Below, in pieces: positions 42,388-50,370 of a DNA stretch of 64,000 nucleotides (position 1 is its first letter; each line of letters begins with the position of its first letter). The DNA is from Acetobacteraceae bacterium. GTDB lineage: Bacteria > Pseudomonadota > Alphaproteobacteria > Acetobacterales > Acetobacteraceae. Both the position numbers and the translations under genes were made by a program. Where the stretch lies: NCBI GenBank assembly GCA_947371015.1, contig CANBNK010000013.1, forward strand, positions 1-64,000, in the 5' to 3' direction. Below the pieces are notes generated by a model. The model was not told the origin of the DNA. It did not search any database and worked only from the letters and a program-made list of their open reading frames with translations.

Positions 42388-42929
42388 CCTCAAAGCCAAC
42401 GCTCCCAGACCTGTTCTTTGGCTTCATGAAGGTTGGCTGCATGGCCTTCGGCGGCGCCCAGGCGGTGGCGCGCCGCGTGATGGTCGAGGAACGCCGCTGG
42501 CTGACCGAGCGCGACTACGCCGAGCTGCTGGCGCTGGCGCATGTGCTGCCGGGGCCGAATATAGGCAACTTCGCGGTGATGTTCGGCCGCCGGGAATACG
42601 GGCTGCGCGGCGCTGCGACCTGCGTGGCCGGGTTCTTCGGCCTGCCGCTGTGCCTGCTGGTCGGGTTGGTGTCGCTGTACGGCTATTTCGGCCAGATCCC
42701 CCAGGTGAATGCCGCCATGCATGGCGTGGCCGCCGCTGCCGCCGGCATGGTGCTGGGCACGGCGCTGCGCATGGCGACGCGGCTGAAACCGCCGCCCGAG
42801 GCGATTGCGCTGGCGCTGGTGGTGCTGCTCGCCGCCGCGGTGTTCAAGCTGCCGCTGCTGGTCATCGTGGCGGTCGGCGCGCCGCTGGGCGTCTTCGCGG
42901 CGCTGCGCCGGGCCGGGAGGGCCAGGTAA
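42384..42929 (+). CDS. Chromate transporter, short-chain subunit 1
   Basis: FFGFMKVGCMAFGGAQAVARRVMVEERRWLTERDYAELLALAHVLPGPNIGNFAVMFGRR. Confidence 0.9.
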   Translation: MTSKPTLPDLFFGFMKVGCMAFGGAQAVARRVMVEERRWLTERDYAELLALAHVLPGPNIGNFAVMFGRREYGLRGAATCVAGFFGLPLCLLVGLVSLYGYFGQIPQVNAAMHGVAAAAAGMVLGTALRMATRLKPPPEAIALALVVLLAAAVFKLPLLVIVAVGAPLGVFAALRRAGRAR

Positions 42930-43447
42930 TGCCGTTCTGGCTCGACATGTTCCTGCTGTTCGCGTCGCTGTCGCTGGTGGCGGTGGGCGGCGCCAATGTG
43001 CTGGCGCCGGAAATGCACCGGCAGCTCGTCGACATCCGCCACCTGATGGACGAGGCGACCTTCTCCCAGTTGCTGGCGCTGGCGCAGGCCGCGCCGGGGC
43101 CGAATATCCTGTCCGGCAGCATCATGGGCTACTGGATCGGCGGCGTGCCCGGCCTGCTGGGCGCCACGCTGGGGCTGCTGGGGCCGACCGCGATCCTCGC
43201 CTGGCTGATTGCCGGGCTGACGAAGCGCCTGGCCCATGCGCCCTGGCTGAAGCCGGCCCAGGCCGGGCTGGTGCCGCTGGCGCTGGGCCTGGTCGGTGCC
43301 AGCGGGCTGGTGATGGCGCAGGCGGCGGCCAGCTTTCCGCTGGCCCCGGTCATCACCGTGCTGGCGACGCTGTATGTGTGGCTGGCGCCGCTGAACCCGC
43401 TCTGGGCGCTGCTGGCCGGCGCCATGCTGGGGCTGGTACTGCTGTAA
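42929..43447 (+). CDS. Chromate transporter, short-chain subunit 2
   Basis: FLLFASLSLVAVGGANVLAPEMHRQLVDIRHLMDEATFSQLLALAQAAPGPNILSGSIMGYWIGG; TAATG overlap. Confidence 0.9.
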   Translation: MPFWLDMFLLFASLSLVAVGGANVLAPEMHRQLVDIRHLMDEATFSQLLALAQAAPGPNILSGSIMGYWIGGVPGLLGATLGLLGPTAILAWLIAGLTKRLAHAPWLKPAQAGLVPLALGLVGASGLVMAQAAASFPLAPVITVLATLYVWLAPLNPLWALLAGAMLGLVLL

Positions 43448-43522
43448 GCTGGTCGGCTCTCGGCCGGCGGGCAACCGGCGGGTCGCGCCAGACGGCCCCT
43501 CGCTGCCAGCAGCCGATAGCGG

Positions 43523-44305
43523 CTAGCCCTTGGCGCCCACCACGGCAAAGAAGGCGCCCTGTGGGTCGATGCCCTGAATGATCCACATGCCGCCGGGCAC
43601 CTCGGACGGGCCGTGGATGACCTGGCCGCCCCCGGCCTGCACCGCCGCCATCGCGGTGTCGATCCCGGGCACGTTGACGTAGTAGGCCCAGGCCGGCACC
43701 GGCATGGCCGCGGGCTTGTTCATCATGCCGCCGATCGGCCGGCCGTTGCTGCTGAAGATCTGGTAGGTGCCCATCGGGCCCATATCCATGGCGTGGTCCT
43801 TCTGCCAGCCGAACATGGCCGTGTAGAAGCCGAAACCCGCCTGCCAGTCCGTGGTGTACAGCTCATGCCAGCCGATGCGGCCGGGGCCGGCGTAGTCCGG
43901 CTTCGCATCCGGCGGCGGGCTGTGCGGCGTGATCATGCCGATGGCGGCACCCTGCGGGTCCCAGATGCAGCAGAAGCGCACGACGTTGGGGATATCGGTG
44001 GGCGGCACCGCCACGCGGGCGCCCAGCGCCACCGCCTTGGCCACCGCCGCATCCACGTCGGGCACATCGACATAGCCGATGAAGTGCGGCGGCACGCCCA
44101 TGGCGCGGGCGGCGTCCGGCAGGTCCATCAGCCCCGCGGCCGGCATCTGGCCGGGCAGGCCGAGCAGGCGATAATCCATGCCCGGGGGCGCCATCGGCGA
44201 AGGCTGGGCCTCCCAGCCCGTGACCTTGCCATAGAAGGCTGCTGCAGCCGGCTGGTCGGTTGTCATCAACTCGTACCAGGCGAAATCGCGTTCCTGCTCG
44301 GCCAT
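43523..44305 (-). CDS. VOC (glyoxalase-like) family protein with two domains
   Basis: RDFAWYELMTTDQPAAAAFYGKVTGWE and GRIGWHELYTTDWQAGFGFYTAMFGWQ tandem VOC modules. Confidence 0.92.
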   Translation of the reverse strand: MAEQERDFAWYELMTTDQPAAAAFYGKVTGWEAQPSPMAPPGMDYRLLGLPGQMPAAGLMDLPDAARAMGVPPHFIGYVDVPDVDAAVAKAVALGARVAVPPTDIPNVVRFCCIWDPQGAAIGMITPHSPPPDAKPDYAGPGRIGWHELYTTDWQAGFGFYTAMFGWQKDHAMDMGPMGTYQIFSSNGRPIGGMMNKPAAMPVPAWAYYVNVPGIDTAMAAVQAGGGQVIHGPSEVPGGMWIIQGIDPQGAFFAVVGAKG

Positions 44306-44335
44306 GTTCTGCTGGTCCCGCTTGACAGATGAAGA

Positions 44336-44347
44336 GTTGATATCAAC
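44336..44347. promoter_or_regulatory. Candidate MarR operator
   Basis: 12-bp perfect palindrome GTTGATATCAAC in the divergent VOC/marR intergenic region. Confidence 0.5.
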
Positions 44348-44358
44348 ATATAGCCCTG

Positions 44359-44820
44359 ATGTCAAAGCTGGACAGCCCGAGTTTCGCCGCCACGCTGCAT
44401 GTGCGCGACCACTGCCTGTGCCTGCATGCCCAGCGTGCGGCGCGCGCCCTGGCCCGGCGGTTCGACGCGGCGCTGCGCCCGCATGGCCTGACCAGCGGGC
44501 AGTTCTCCCTGCTCAATGCGCTGAACCGGCCGGAGCCGCCCGGCATGGCGCCGGTGGCGGCGCTGCTGGCGATGGACCGCACCACGCTGACCGCGGCACT
44601 GAAGCCGCTGGTGCGCCAGGGCCATGTGCAGGTGCTGGCCGACCCGGCGGATGGCCGCGCCCGCAAGCTATTGCTGACCGAGGCCGGGCGCGCCGCGCTC
44701 GGCCGCGCGCTGCCGGTATGGCAGGCGACGCATGCCGCGGTGGAGGCGCCGCTGGCCGACGCCGGCGCGTTGCGGGCGGGGCTGCGGGTGCTGGGCGCGA
44801 CCGTGATCGCGCCAGGCTGA
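44359..44820 (+). CDS. MarR family transcriptional regulator
   Basis: LRPHGLTSGQFSLLNALNRPEPPGMAPVAALLAMDRTTLTAALKPLVRQGHVQVLADPADGRARKLLLTEAGRAAL. Confidence 0.95.
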   Translation: MSKLDSPSFAATLHVRDHCLCLHAQRAARALARRFDAALRPHGLTSGQFSLLNALNRPEPPGMAPVAALLAMDRTTLTAALKPLVRQGHVQVLADPADGRARKLLLTEAGRAALGRALPVWQATHAAVEAPLADAGALRAGLRVLGATVIAPG

Positions 44821-44865
44821 CGCGGCGGCCGAGCTGGCACATGCCTCGCCAGCGACGGCGGGGCG

Positions 44866-45843
44866 CTAACCCTCGATGCGGATCCCCGTCAGCTCCACCA
44901 GTTCACGCCAGCGCGCCACCTCGGCCCGCTGGAAGGTGCCGAAGGCCGGGGCCGCCATCGGTGCGGCGTTGAAGCCGATGCGCCGCAACTGCGCCACCAG
45001 CGCCGGTTCCGCCAGCACCTGCTGCAACGCCTGGGACAGCCGTGCCACAATCGGGGCCGGGGTGCCGGCGGGCGCCCACAGGCCGAACCAGGCATCCACC
45101 GCCAGCCAGGGTGCGCCGGCCTCGGCCGCGGTCGGCACCGCCGGCACTTCCGCCAGGCGGGCCGGTGCGCCGACCTCAAGGCAGCGCAGCCGGCCGTCCT
45201 TCACCAGTTCCACCACCTGCGGCCAGGTGGAAACAAAGTAGTCAACCACGCCGGAGACCGTGTCCGTCGTCGCCTGGGCGCCGCCGCGATAGGGCACATG
45301 GGTCGCCTCGATGCCCGCCCGCTTGGCGAAGGTCTCGCCGATGACATGGCTGGCGCTGCCGACGCCCGACGACGCATAGGTCAGCCGCTGGCCACGCCCG
45401 CGCGCCGCCAGTTCCGCCAAGGTCTTCGCCGGCGAGGCTGCCGGCACCACCAGCGCGTGGTGCACCTCCGCAATGCGGCCAATGGGGGAAAAATCCTCCA
45501 CTGGGCGGTAGGGCAGGTCCTTCAGCATGGCGGCGTTGGCGGCGTGGGTCTGGTTGGTGGCCAGGGACAGCGTGTAGCCATCAGCCGGCGCCTGGGCGAC
45601 CGCGACCGTGCCCACCACCGCCGCGCCGCCGCCGCGGTTCTCCACCACGAAGCCGGGGCCGCCGATCAGCGCGCCCAGCCGCTCCGCCACCGCGCGCGCC
45701 AGTACATCGGTCGAACCGCCGGGCGGATAGGGCACCACCACGCGTACCGGCTTGGCCGGCCAGGCTTCCTGCGCCCCAGCTTCGTGCACCTGGGCGGCAA
45801 GCGGCAGCAGCGGGGCGGCGAGCAGCGAACGGCGCGAGACCAT
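44866..45843 (-). CDS. Tripartite tricarboxylate transporter (Bug family) substrate-binding protein
   Basis: WPAKPVRVVVPYPPGGSTDVLARAVAERLGALIGGPGFVVENRGGGAAVVGTVAVAQAPADGYT; start MVSRRSLLAAP. Confidence 0.93.
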   Translation of the reverse strand: MVSRRSLLAAPLLPLAAQVHEAGAQEAWPAKPVRVVVPYPPGGSTDVLARAVAERLGALIGGPGFVVENRGGGAAVVGTVAVAQAPADGYTLSLATNQTHAANAAMLKDLPYRPVEDFSPIGRIAEVHHALVVPAASPAKTLAELAARGRGQRLTYASSGVGSASHVIGETFAKRAGIEATHVPYRGGAQATTDTVSGVVDYFVSTWPQVVELVKDGRLRCLEVGAPARLAEVPAVPTAAEAGAPWLAVDAWFGLWAPAGTPAPIVARLSQALQQVLAEPALVAQLRRIGFNAAPMAAPAFGTFQRAEVARWRELVELTGIRIEG

Positions 45844-46044
45844 GGCGTTTTTCTTCCTCCGGCGAGCAGCGATGTGTGCCGCAACATCGCGCGCTGTTGA
45901 AGCGTTAACCACGCGCGGGCGAGGTTACGAGATGGCAATCGTCACGCGCGGACGCTTAGCTTTCGTCTCAATCCTGCCGCGGAGCCGACACAGATGGTGG
46001 CCAGGCTACCTTTCACCGGACCCAACACCGGGAGCGAGAGCAGG

Positions 46045-46242
46045 ATGTCGCACGCAGACCCCGCCACCAGCACCCCAGCCACGCCGGCCGAGGCCGCACC
46101 GTCGGCGCCTGCCGCCGTGCCGAGCCAAGGCAACCTTTGGAACGACTTCCTGCGCCGCAACCTGCTGCTGGCCGGGCTGGCCAGCGCCGGCGCACTGCGC
46201 CAGGCGGAGCCGCGAGCCGGCGGCGCTACCGACGCGCGCTGA
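46045..46242 (+). CDS. Small hypothetical protein
   Basis: 65-aa ORF MSHADPATSTPATPAEAAPSAPAAVPSQGNLWNDFLRRNLLLAGLASAGALRQ...; weak RBS. Confidence 0.35.
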   Translation: MSHADPATSTPATPAEAAPSAPAAVPSQGNLWNDFLRRNLLLAGLASAGALRQAEPRAGGATDAR

Positions 46243-46705
46243 AAAAGCCGCGCAGCAGCGCTGCCGCCTCGGTTTCGCGCACACCGCCGACCACTTCGGG
46301 CGCGTGATGGCAACTCGGCGCCGCGTACACCCGGGCGCCGTGCTCCACCCCGCCGCCCTTCGGGTCATAGGCGCCGAACACCACGCGCTTCACCCGGAAG
46401 AAGCTGGCCGCCTGGGCACACATCGGGCAGGGCTCCAGCGTTACCCACAGGGTGCAGCCGGGCAGGCGCGGGCTGCCCAGCGCGGCGCCGGCCCGGCGCA
46501 GCGCCAGCATTTCCGCGTGGGCGCCGGCGTCGTGGGTCGCTTCCACCTGGTTGCCGGCCTGGGCCAGCACGGCGCCATCCGGGCCGGTGACCACGGCGCC
46601 GACCGGCACCTCGCCGCGTTCTGCGGCTGCACGGGCTTCGGCCAGGGCTATTTCCATCGGGACCATGCTGGCTTCTTGCCCCGGCCCGGCGCGGCGGGCA
46701 CGCAT
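46226..46705 (-). CDS. tadA: tRNA-specific adenosine deaminase
   Basis: AHAEMLALR, TLWVTLEPCPMCAQA zinc motifs, VVFGAYDPKGGGVEHG; start probably MEIALAEAR. Confidence 0.93.
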   Translation of the reverse strand: MRARRAGPGQEASMVPMEIALAEARAAAERGEVPVGAVVTGPDGAVLAQAGNQVEATHDAGAHAEMLALRRAGAALGSPRLPGCTLWVTLEPCPMCAQAASFFRVKRVVFGAYDPKGGGVEHGARVYAAPSCHHAPEVVGGVRETEAAALLRGFFSARR

Positions 46706-46756
46706 TTTCGCAGGCTCCGGTTACGCCGGGCGGCAAAATGCTCTAGCTACGGCGGC

Positions 46757-47488
46757 ATGACCAAGCGTCCCATCATCGGCGTCACCCTGGATGCGGAGGA
46801 GCCCGGCGGCTACTCCAAGCTGCCCTGGTATGCGCTGCGCAAGAACTACTTCTCCGCCCTGGCCGAGGCCGGTGGCCTGCCGGTGGCCCTGCCGCACGAC
46901 CCGGCCCTGGCCGAACAGTACCTCGACATGATCGATGGGCTGCTGATCACCGGTGGCGCTTTCGACGTGGACCCCTCGCTGTATGGCGGCGGCCCGACCC
47001 ACCCGACGGTGACGCTGAAGGCCGGCCGTACCGATTTCGAGCTGGCGGTCACGCGCGGTGCGCTGGCCCGCGACATGCCGGTGCTGGGCATCTGCGGCGG
47101 CCAGCAGCTGCTGGCGGTTGCCTTCGGCGGCACGCTCATACAACACATCCCGGACAGCGTGGCGAATGCGCTGGAGCACGAGCAGCCAACCCCGCGCAAC
47201 CTGCCGGGGCATGAGGTGACGGTCGCGGCGGATACGCTGCTGGCGCGCATCGTGGCCAAGCCGGTGCTGGCGGTTAACAGCGCGCATCACCAGGCGGTGG
47301 CCACGGCCGGTCCGGGCGCAGTGGTCAACGCGGTGGCGCCGGATGGCGTGGTGGAGGGCGTGGAGCACCCCGGCTTCCGCTTCGCGCTCGGCGTGCAGTG
47401 GCACCCGGAATATGCGGTGGATTCAGCCGACCCGCTGATCCTGCAGGCGTTCGTGCATGCAGCGCGGGATTACGGATCGGATGCCTGA
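46757..47488 (+). CDS. Gamma-glutamyl-gamma-aminobutyrate hydrolase family protein (class I amidotransferase C26)
   Basis: RPIIGVTLDAEEPGGYSKLPWYALRKNYFSALAEAGG, GLLITGGAFDVDPSLYG, VLGICGGQQLLAVAFGGTLIQHIPD, GVQWHPEY. Confidence 0.93.
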   Translation: MTKRPIIGVTLDAEEPGGYSKLPWYALRKNYFSALAEAGGLPVALPHDPALAEQYLDMIDGLLITGGAFDVDPSLYGGGPTHPTVTLKAGRTDFELAVTRGALARDMPVLGICGGQQLLAVAFGGTLIQHIPDSVANALEHEQPTPRNLPGHEVTVAADTLLARIVAKPVLAVNSAHHQAVATAGPGAVVNAVAPDGVVEGVEHPGFRFALGVQWHPEYAVDSADPLILQAFVHAARDYGSDA

Positions 47489-48314
47489 CGTGGACGAACC
47501 CCGAGACGACTCCGCTGGCGACGCGGCCGAGAACGAGCGCGGCGAGCGCATCGCCAAGGTGCTGGCCCGCGCCGGCATCTCCAGTCGGCGAGACGCCGAG
47601 AAGCTGATCGCCGAAAACCGGGTGAAGCTGAACAACAAGCTGGTGACTACGCCCGCCACCTTCATCCAGCCTGGCGACATGCTGACGGTGGACGGCAAGC
47701 TGGTGGCGGAGGCGCAGAAGACCCGGCTGTTCCGCTACCACAAGCCTGCCGGCCTGGTGACCACGCACAAGGACGAAAAAGGCCGGCCCACGGTCTTCGA
47801 GAAGCTGCCGAAGGAGATGGGCCGCGTCATCAGCGTGGGACGGCTGGATTTGAACAGCGAAGGCCTGCTGCTGCTGACCAATGACGGCGAACTTGCCCGC
47901 AAGCTGGAACTGCCGAGCAATGGCTGGATCCGGCGCTACCGCGTGCGCGTCCACGGCACCCCGACCGACCGCGACCTGGCAGCGTTGGCCCAGGGCGTGA
48001 CGGTGGACGGGGTGCGCTACGGCGCCATCGAGGCCGGGCTGGACAGCCGCCAGGGCGCCAATTCCTGGCTGACCGTGGCGTTGCAGGAAGGCAAGAACCG
48101 CGAGATCAGGCGGGTGATGGATCACCTGGGCCTGGATGTGTCGCGGCTGCTGCGCACCGCCTACGGCCCGTTCCAGCTGGGCACGCTGCCCAAGGGCGCG
48201 ATCGAGGAAGTGAACCCCAAGGTGATGCGCGAGCAGCTTGGCCTGAAGAGCGAAGCCGCCGAGCAACGCGCCGCCGACCGCAAGGCCCGCCGCAAGCCGG
48301 CGGCCGAGGCGTGA
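47481..48314 (+). CDS. rluB: rRNA pseudouridine synthase with S4 domain (RluB-like)
   Basis: RIAKVLARAGISSRRDAEKLIAENRVKLNNKLV, RLFRYHKPAGLVTTHKDEKGRPTVFE, VGRLDLNSEGLLLLTNDGELARKL. Confidence 0.92.
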   Translation: MPDVDEPRDDSAGDAAENERGERIAKVLARAGISSRRDAEKLIAENRVKLNNKLVTTPATFIQPGDMLTVDGKLVAEAQKTRLFRYHKPAGLVTTHKDEKGRPTVFEKLPKEMGRVISVGRLDLNSEGLLLLTNDGELARKLELPSNGWIRRYRVRVHGTPTDRDLAALAQGVTVDGVRYGAIEAGLDSRQGANSWLTVALQEGKNREIRRVMDHLGLDVSRLLRTAYGPFQLGTLPKGAIEEVNPKVMREQLGLKSEAAEQRAADRKARRKPAAEA

Positions 48315-48573
48315 GCGTGATGTCGGGCGGGGAGGGCCGTGACAGGCCCGGCCATGACGGGCAGCAGGGGCTGCCCCCCCCAACAGGCGCACGGCAGTGC
48401 GCTCGCCGCGCTTGCAGTGAACGCGAAGGCCACGGAAAGCTGACCCAGGCGGGCCGCCCAGGCCCGAGAGGCCGAATGGGCGTCACGCCGGAGGCGTGCC
48501 TTCGGCACGACGTGCGCTTATGGGCACGCAAGCCAAGCCGGCGGATGCCGGCGCCGGCGCTTGAGGCCGCGCA

Positions 48574-49140
48574 ATGCGCATAGCCGCAGGCCGCCACAAG
48601 GGCCGCACCATCATCGCGCCGGATGGCATGACCACGCGCCCGACCGCGGACCGCGTCCGCGTCTCGATGTTCGACATGCTGTGGCACGCGCCTTGGGCGG
48701 GACGGGACATCGTCAACGGCGCCCGCGTGCTGGATGTATTCGCCGGCACCGGCGCGCTGGGGCTGGAAGCGCTCTCACGCGGGGCGGCGCATGCCACCTT
48801 CATCGAGAACGATGCCGCCGCCCTGGCCTCGCTGCGCATCAACATCACCCGCTGCGCCGAACTGACCCGCACCCGCGTGCTGCCGGCCGATGCGCTGAAG
48901 CCGCCGCGGGCGCAGCAGCCCTGCACGCTGATCTTCCTCGACCCGCCCTACGGCCAGGGCTTTGTCGGCCAGGCGCTGGTGGCGCTGGCCAAGGCCGGCT
49001 GGATCGCCCCGGGCGCGCTGGTTTCCTGCGAGTTCGGCCGCGAATTCGCCGAGACGCCGGAGGGCTACACCCTGCTGGCGGAACGCCAGCACGGCCTGGC
49101 CAGCCTGCTGTTCCTGCGGGCTCCCACGGGCGCTCCGTGA
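48574..49140 (+). CDS. rsmD: 16S rRNA (guanine(966)-N(2))-methyltransferase RsmD
   Basis: MRIAAGRHKGRTIIAPDGMTTRPTADRVRVSMFDML, VLDVFAGTGALGLEALSRGA, LIFLDPPYGQG. Confidence 0.95.
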   Translation: MRIAAGRHKGRTIIAPDGMTTRPTADRVRVSMFDMLWHAPWAGRDIVNGARVLDVFAGTGALGLEALSRGAAHATFIENDAAALASLRINITRCAELTRTRVLPADALKPPRAQQPCTLIFLDPPYGQGFVGQALVALAKAGWIAPGALVSCEFGREFAETPEGYTLLAERQHGLASLLFLRAPTGAP

Positions 49141-50264
49141 CGCAACTGCGGTCGCTGCTCGTGCTGCTGCCGGGCCACGGCATCGGTGGGGCGGAACTGC
49201 ACACGCTGGAGATTGTCCGTGCCGCGGCCGCGCTGGGCGTGCGGGTGGCGCTGGCGGCGGAACCCGCCTTCATCGCGCCGCTGGCCGCCCGCCTTAGCCG
49301 GCTGCCTGGCCTGACGCTGCATCCGGCCCCTGGCCTCGGCTGGTCGCCCGAGCGCTTCCATGAAAGTCCGGTGGACCAGGCCCGCGCCACCGCCAGCCTG
49401 ATCGAGGCAACCCGCCCCGACGCCGCGCTGCTGCCGCTGCCCTGGCCCACCGCCGGCATCGGCCCGCGCCGCGCCCTGGCGGCGGTCGAGGTGCCCAGCC
49501 TGCTGGTCGGCCACCTGGTGCCATTGGATGGCGACGCCAATGCGGTGCGCGCGCTGGGTGGGTTTGCCGCCGGGCCGGGCCGGGTGGTGGCGGTCTCGGC
49601 GCCCACGGCACGGCGGCTGGCGCTGGGCTATGGCCTGGCGCAGGGCCAGGTCGGCGTGCTGCCCAACGGCGTGATGGTGCCGCCGGAGGACCCGGTGGCG
49701 CGCGCCGAGGCGCGGCTGGCCAAGCGCCGCTGGCTGAACCTGCCGCCGGACGCGCCCATGCTGGTCTTCGCTGGGCGCCTGGACAAGCAGAAGGGCGCCG
49801 ACCTGCTGCCCGCGCTGGCCTTGGCGCTATGGCAGCAGCGGGGCGCCACGCTGGTCGCGCTTGGCCAGGGCGAGATGCTGGAGCAACTCTCGGGCCTGGG
49901 TGAGCCGCTGCGCTTGCCGGGCCAGGTGGCGGATGTGCCGGCCTGGCTGCTGGCGGCGGATGCGCTGCTGATGCCGTCTCGGCTTGAGGGCTGCCCCCTG
50001 ACCTTCCTGGAAGCCGCCGCCCGGCGCTGCCCGGTGCTGGCCAGCCGGGCCGCGCTGGAATGCCTGGAGGATCGCGCCGGCGAGATGGCCACGCTGATCG
50101 ATATCGACAGCCCCTATGGCCTGACCGCGGATGTCTGCGAGGGCTTCCCGCCGGGGCCGCGCAGCGCGCTGCAGGTAACGGCGGCCTGGCGCCATGCCAC
50201 GCAGCAGGATCAGGTCATGATGCTGCGGCGCTACCTCGGCCTGCTGCGTGGGCTGGTGGCGTAG
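49137..50264 (+). CDS. Glycosyltransferase family 4-like protein
   Basis: GTG start overlapping rsmD stop; GHGIGGAELHTLEIVRAAAALG, FAGRLDKQKGADLLPALALAL, ADALLMPSRLEGCPLTFLEAAARRCPVLAS. Confidence 0.85.
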   Translation: MTQLRSLLVLLPGHGIGGAELHTLEIVRAAAALGVRVALAAEPAFIAPLAARLSRLPGLTLHPAPGLGWSPERFHESPVDQARATASLIEATRPDAALLPLPWPTAGIGPRRALAAVEVPSLLVGHLVPLDGDANAVRALGGFAAGPGRVVAVSAPTARRLALGYGLAQGQVGVLPNGVMVPPEDPVARAEARLAKRRWLNLPPDAPMLVFAGRLDKQKGADLLPALALALWQQRGATLVALGQGEMLEQLSGLGEPLRLPGQVADVPAWLLAADALLMPSRLEGCPLTFLEAAARRCPVLASRAALECLEDRAGEMATLIDIDSPYGLTADVCEGFPPGPRSALQVTAAWRHATQQDQVMMLRRYLGLLRGLVA

Positions 50265-50370
50265 CGACGCCGCGGCGGCAGTGCCCCGCTGCCTTGGTGG
50301 CCGGGCCGGCCGCACGTTTTCCGCCGTCACGGCAATGTCGCCGCCTGGGCGTTTGCGCTAGGAACCAGGG

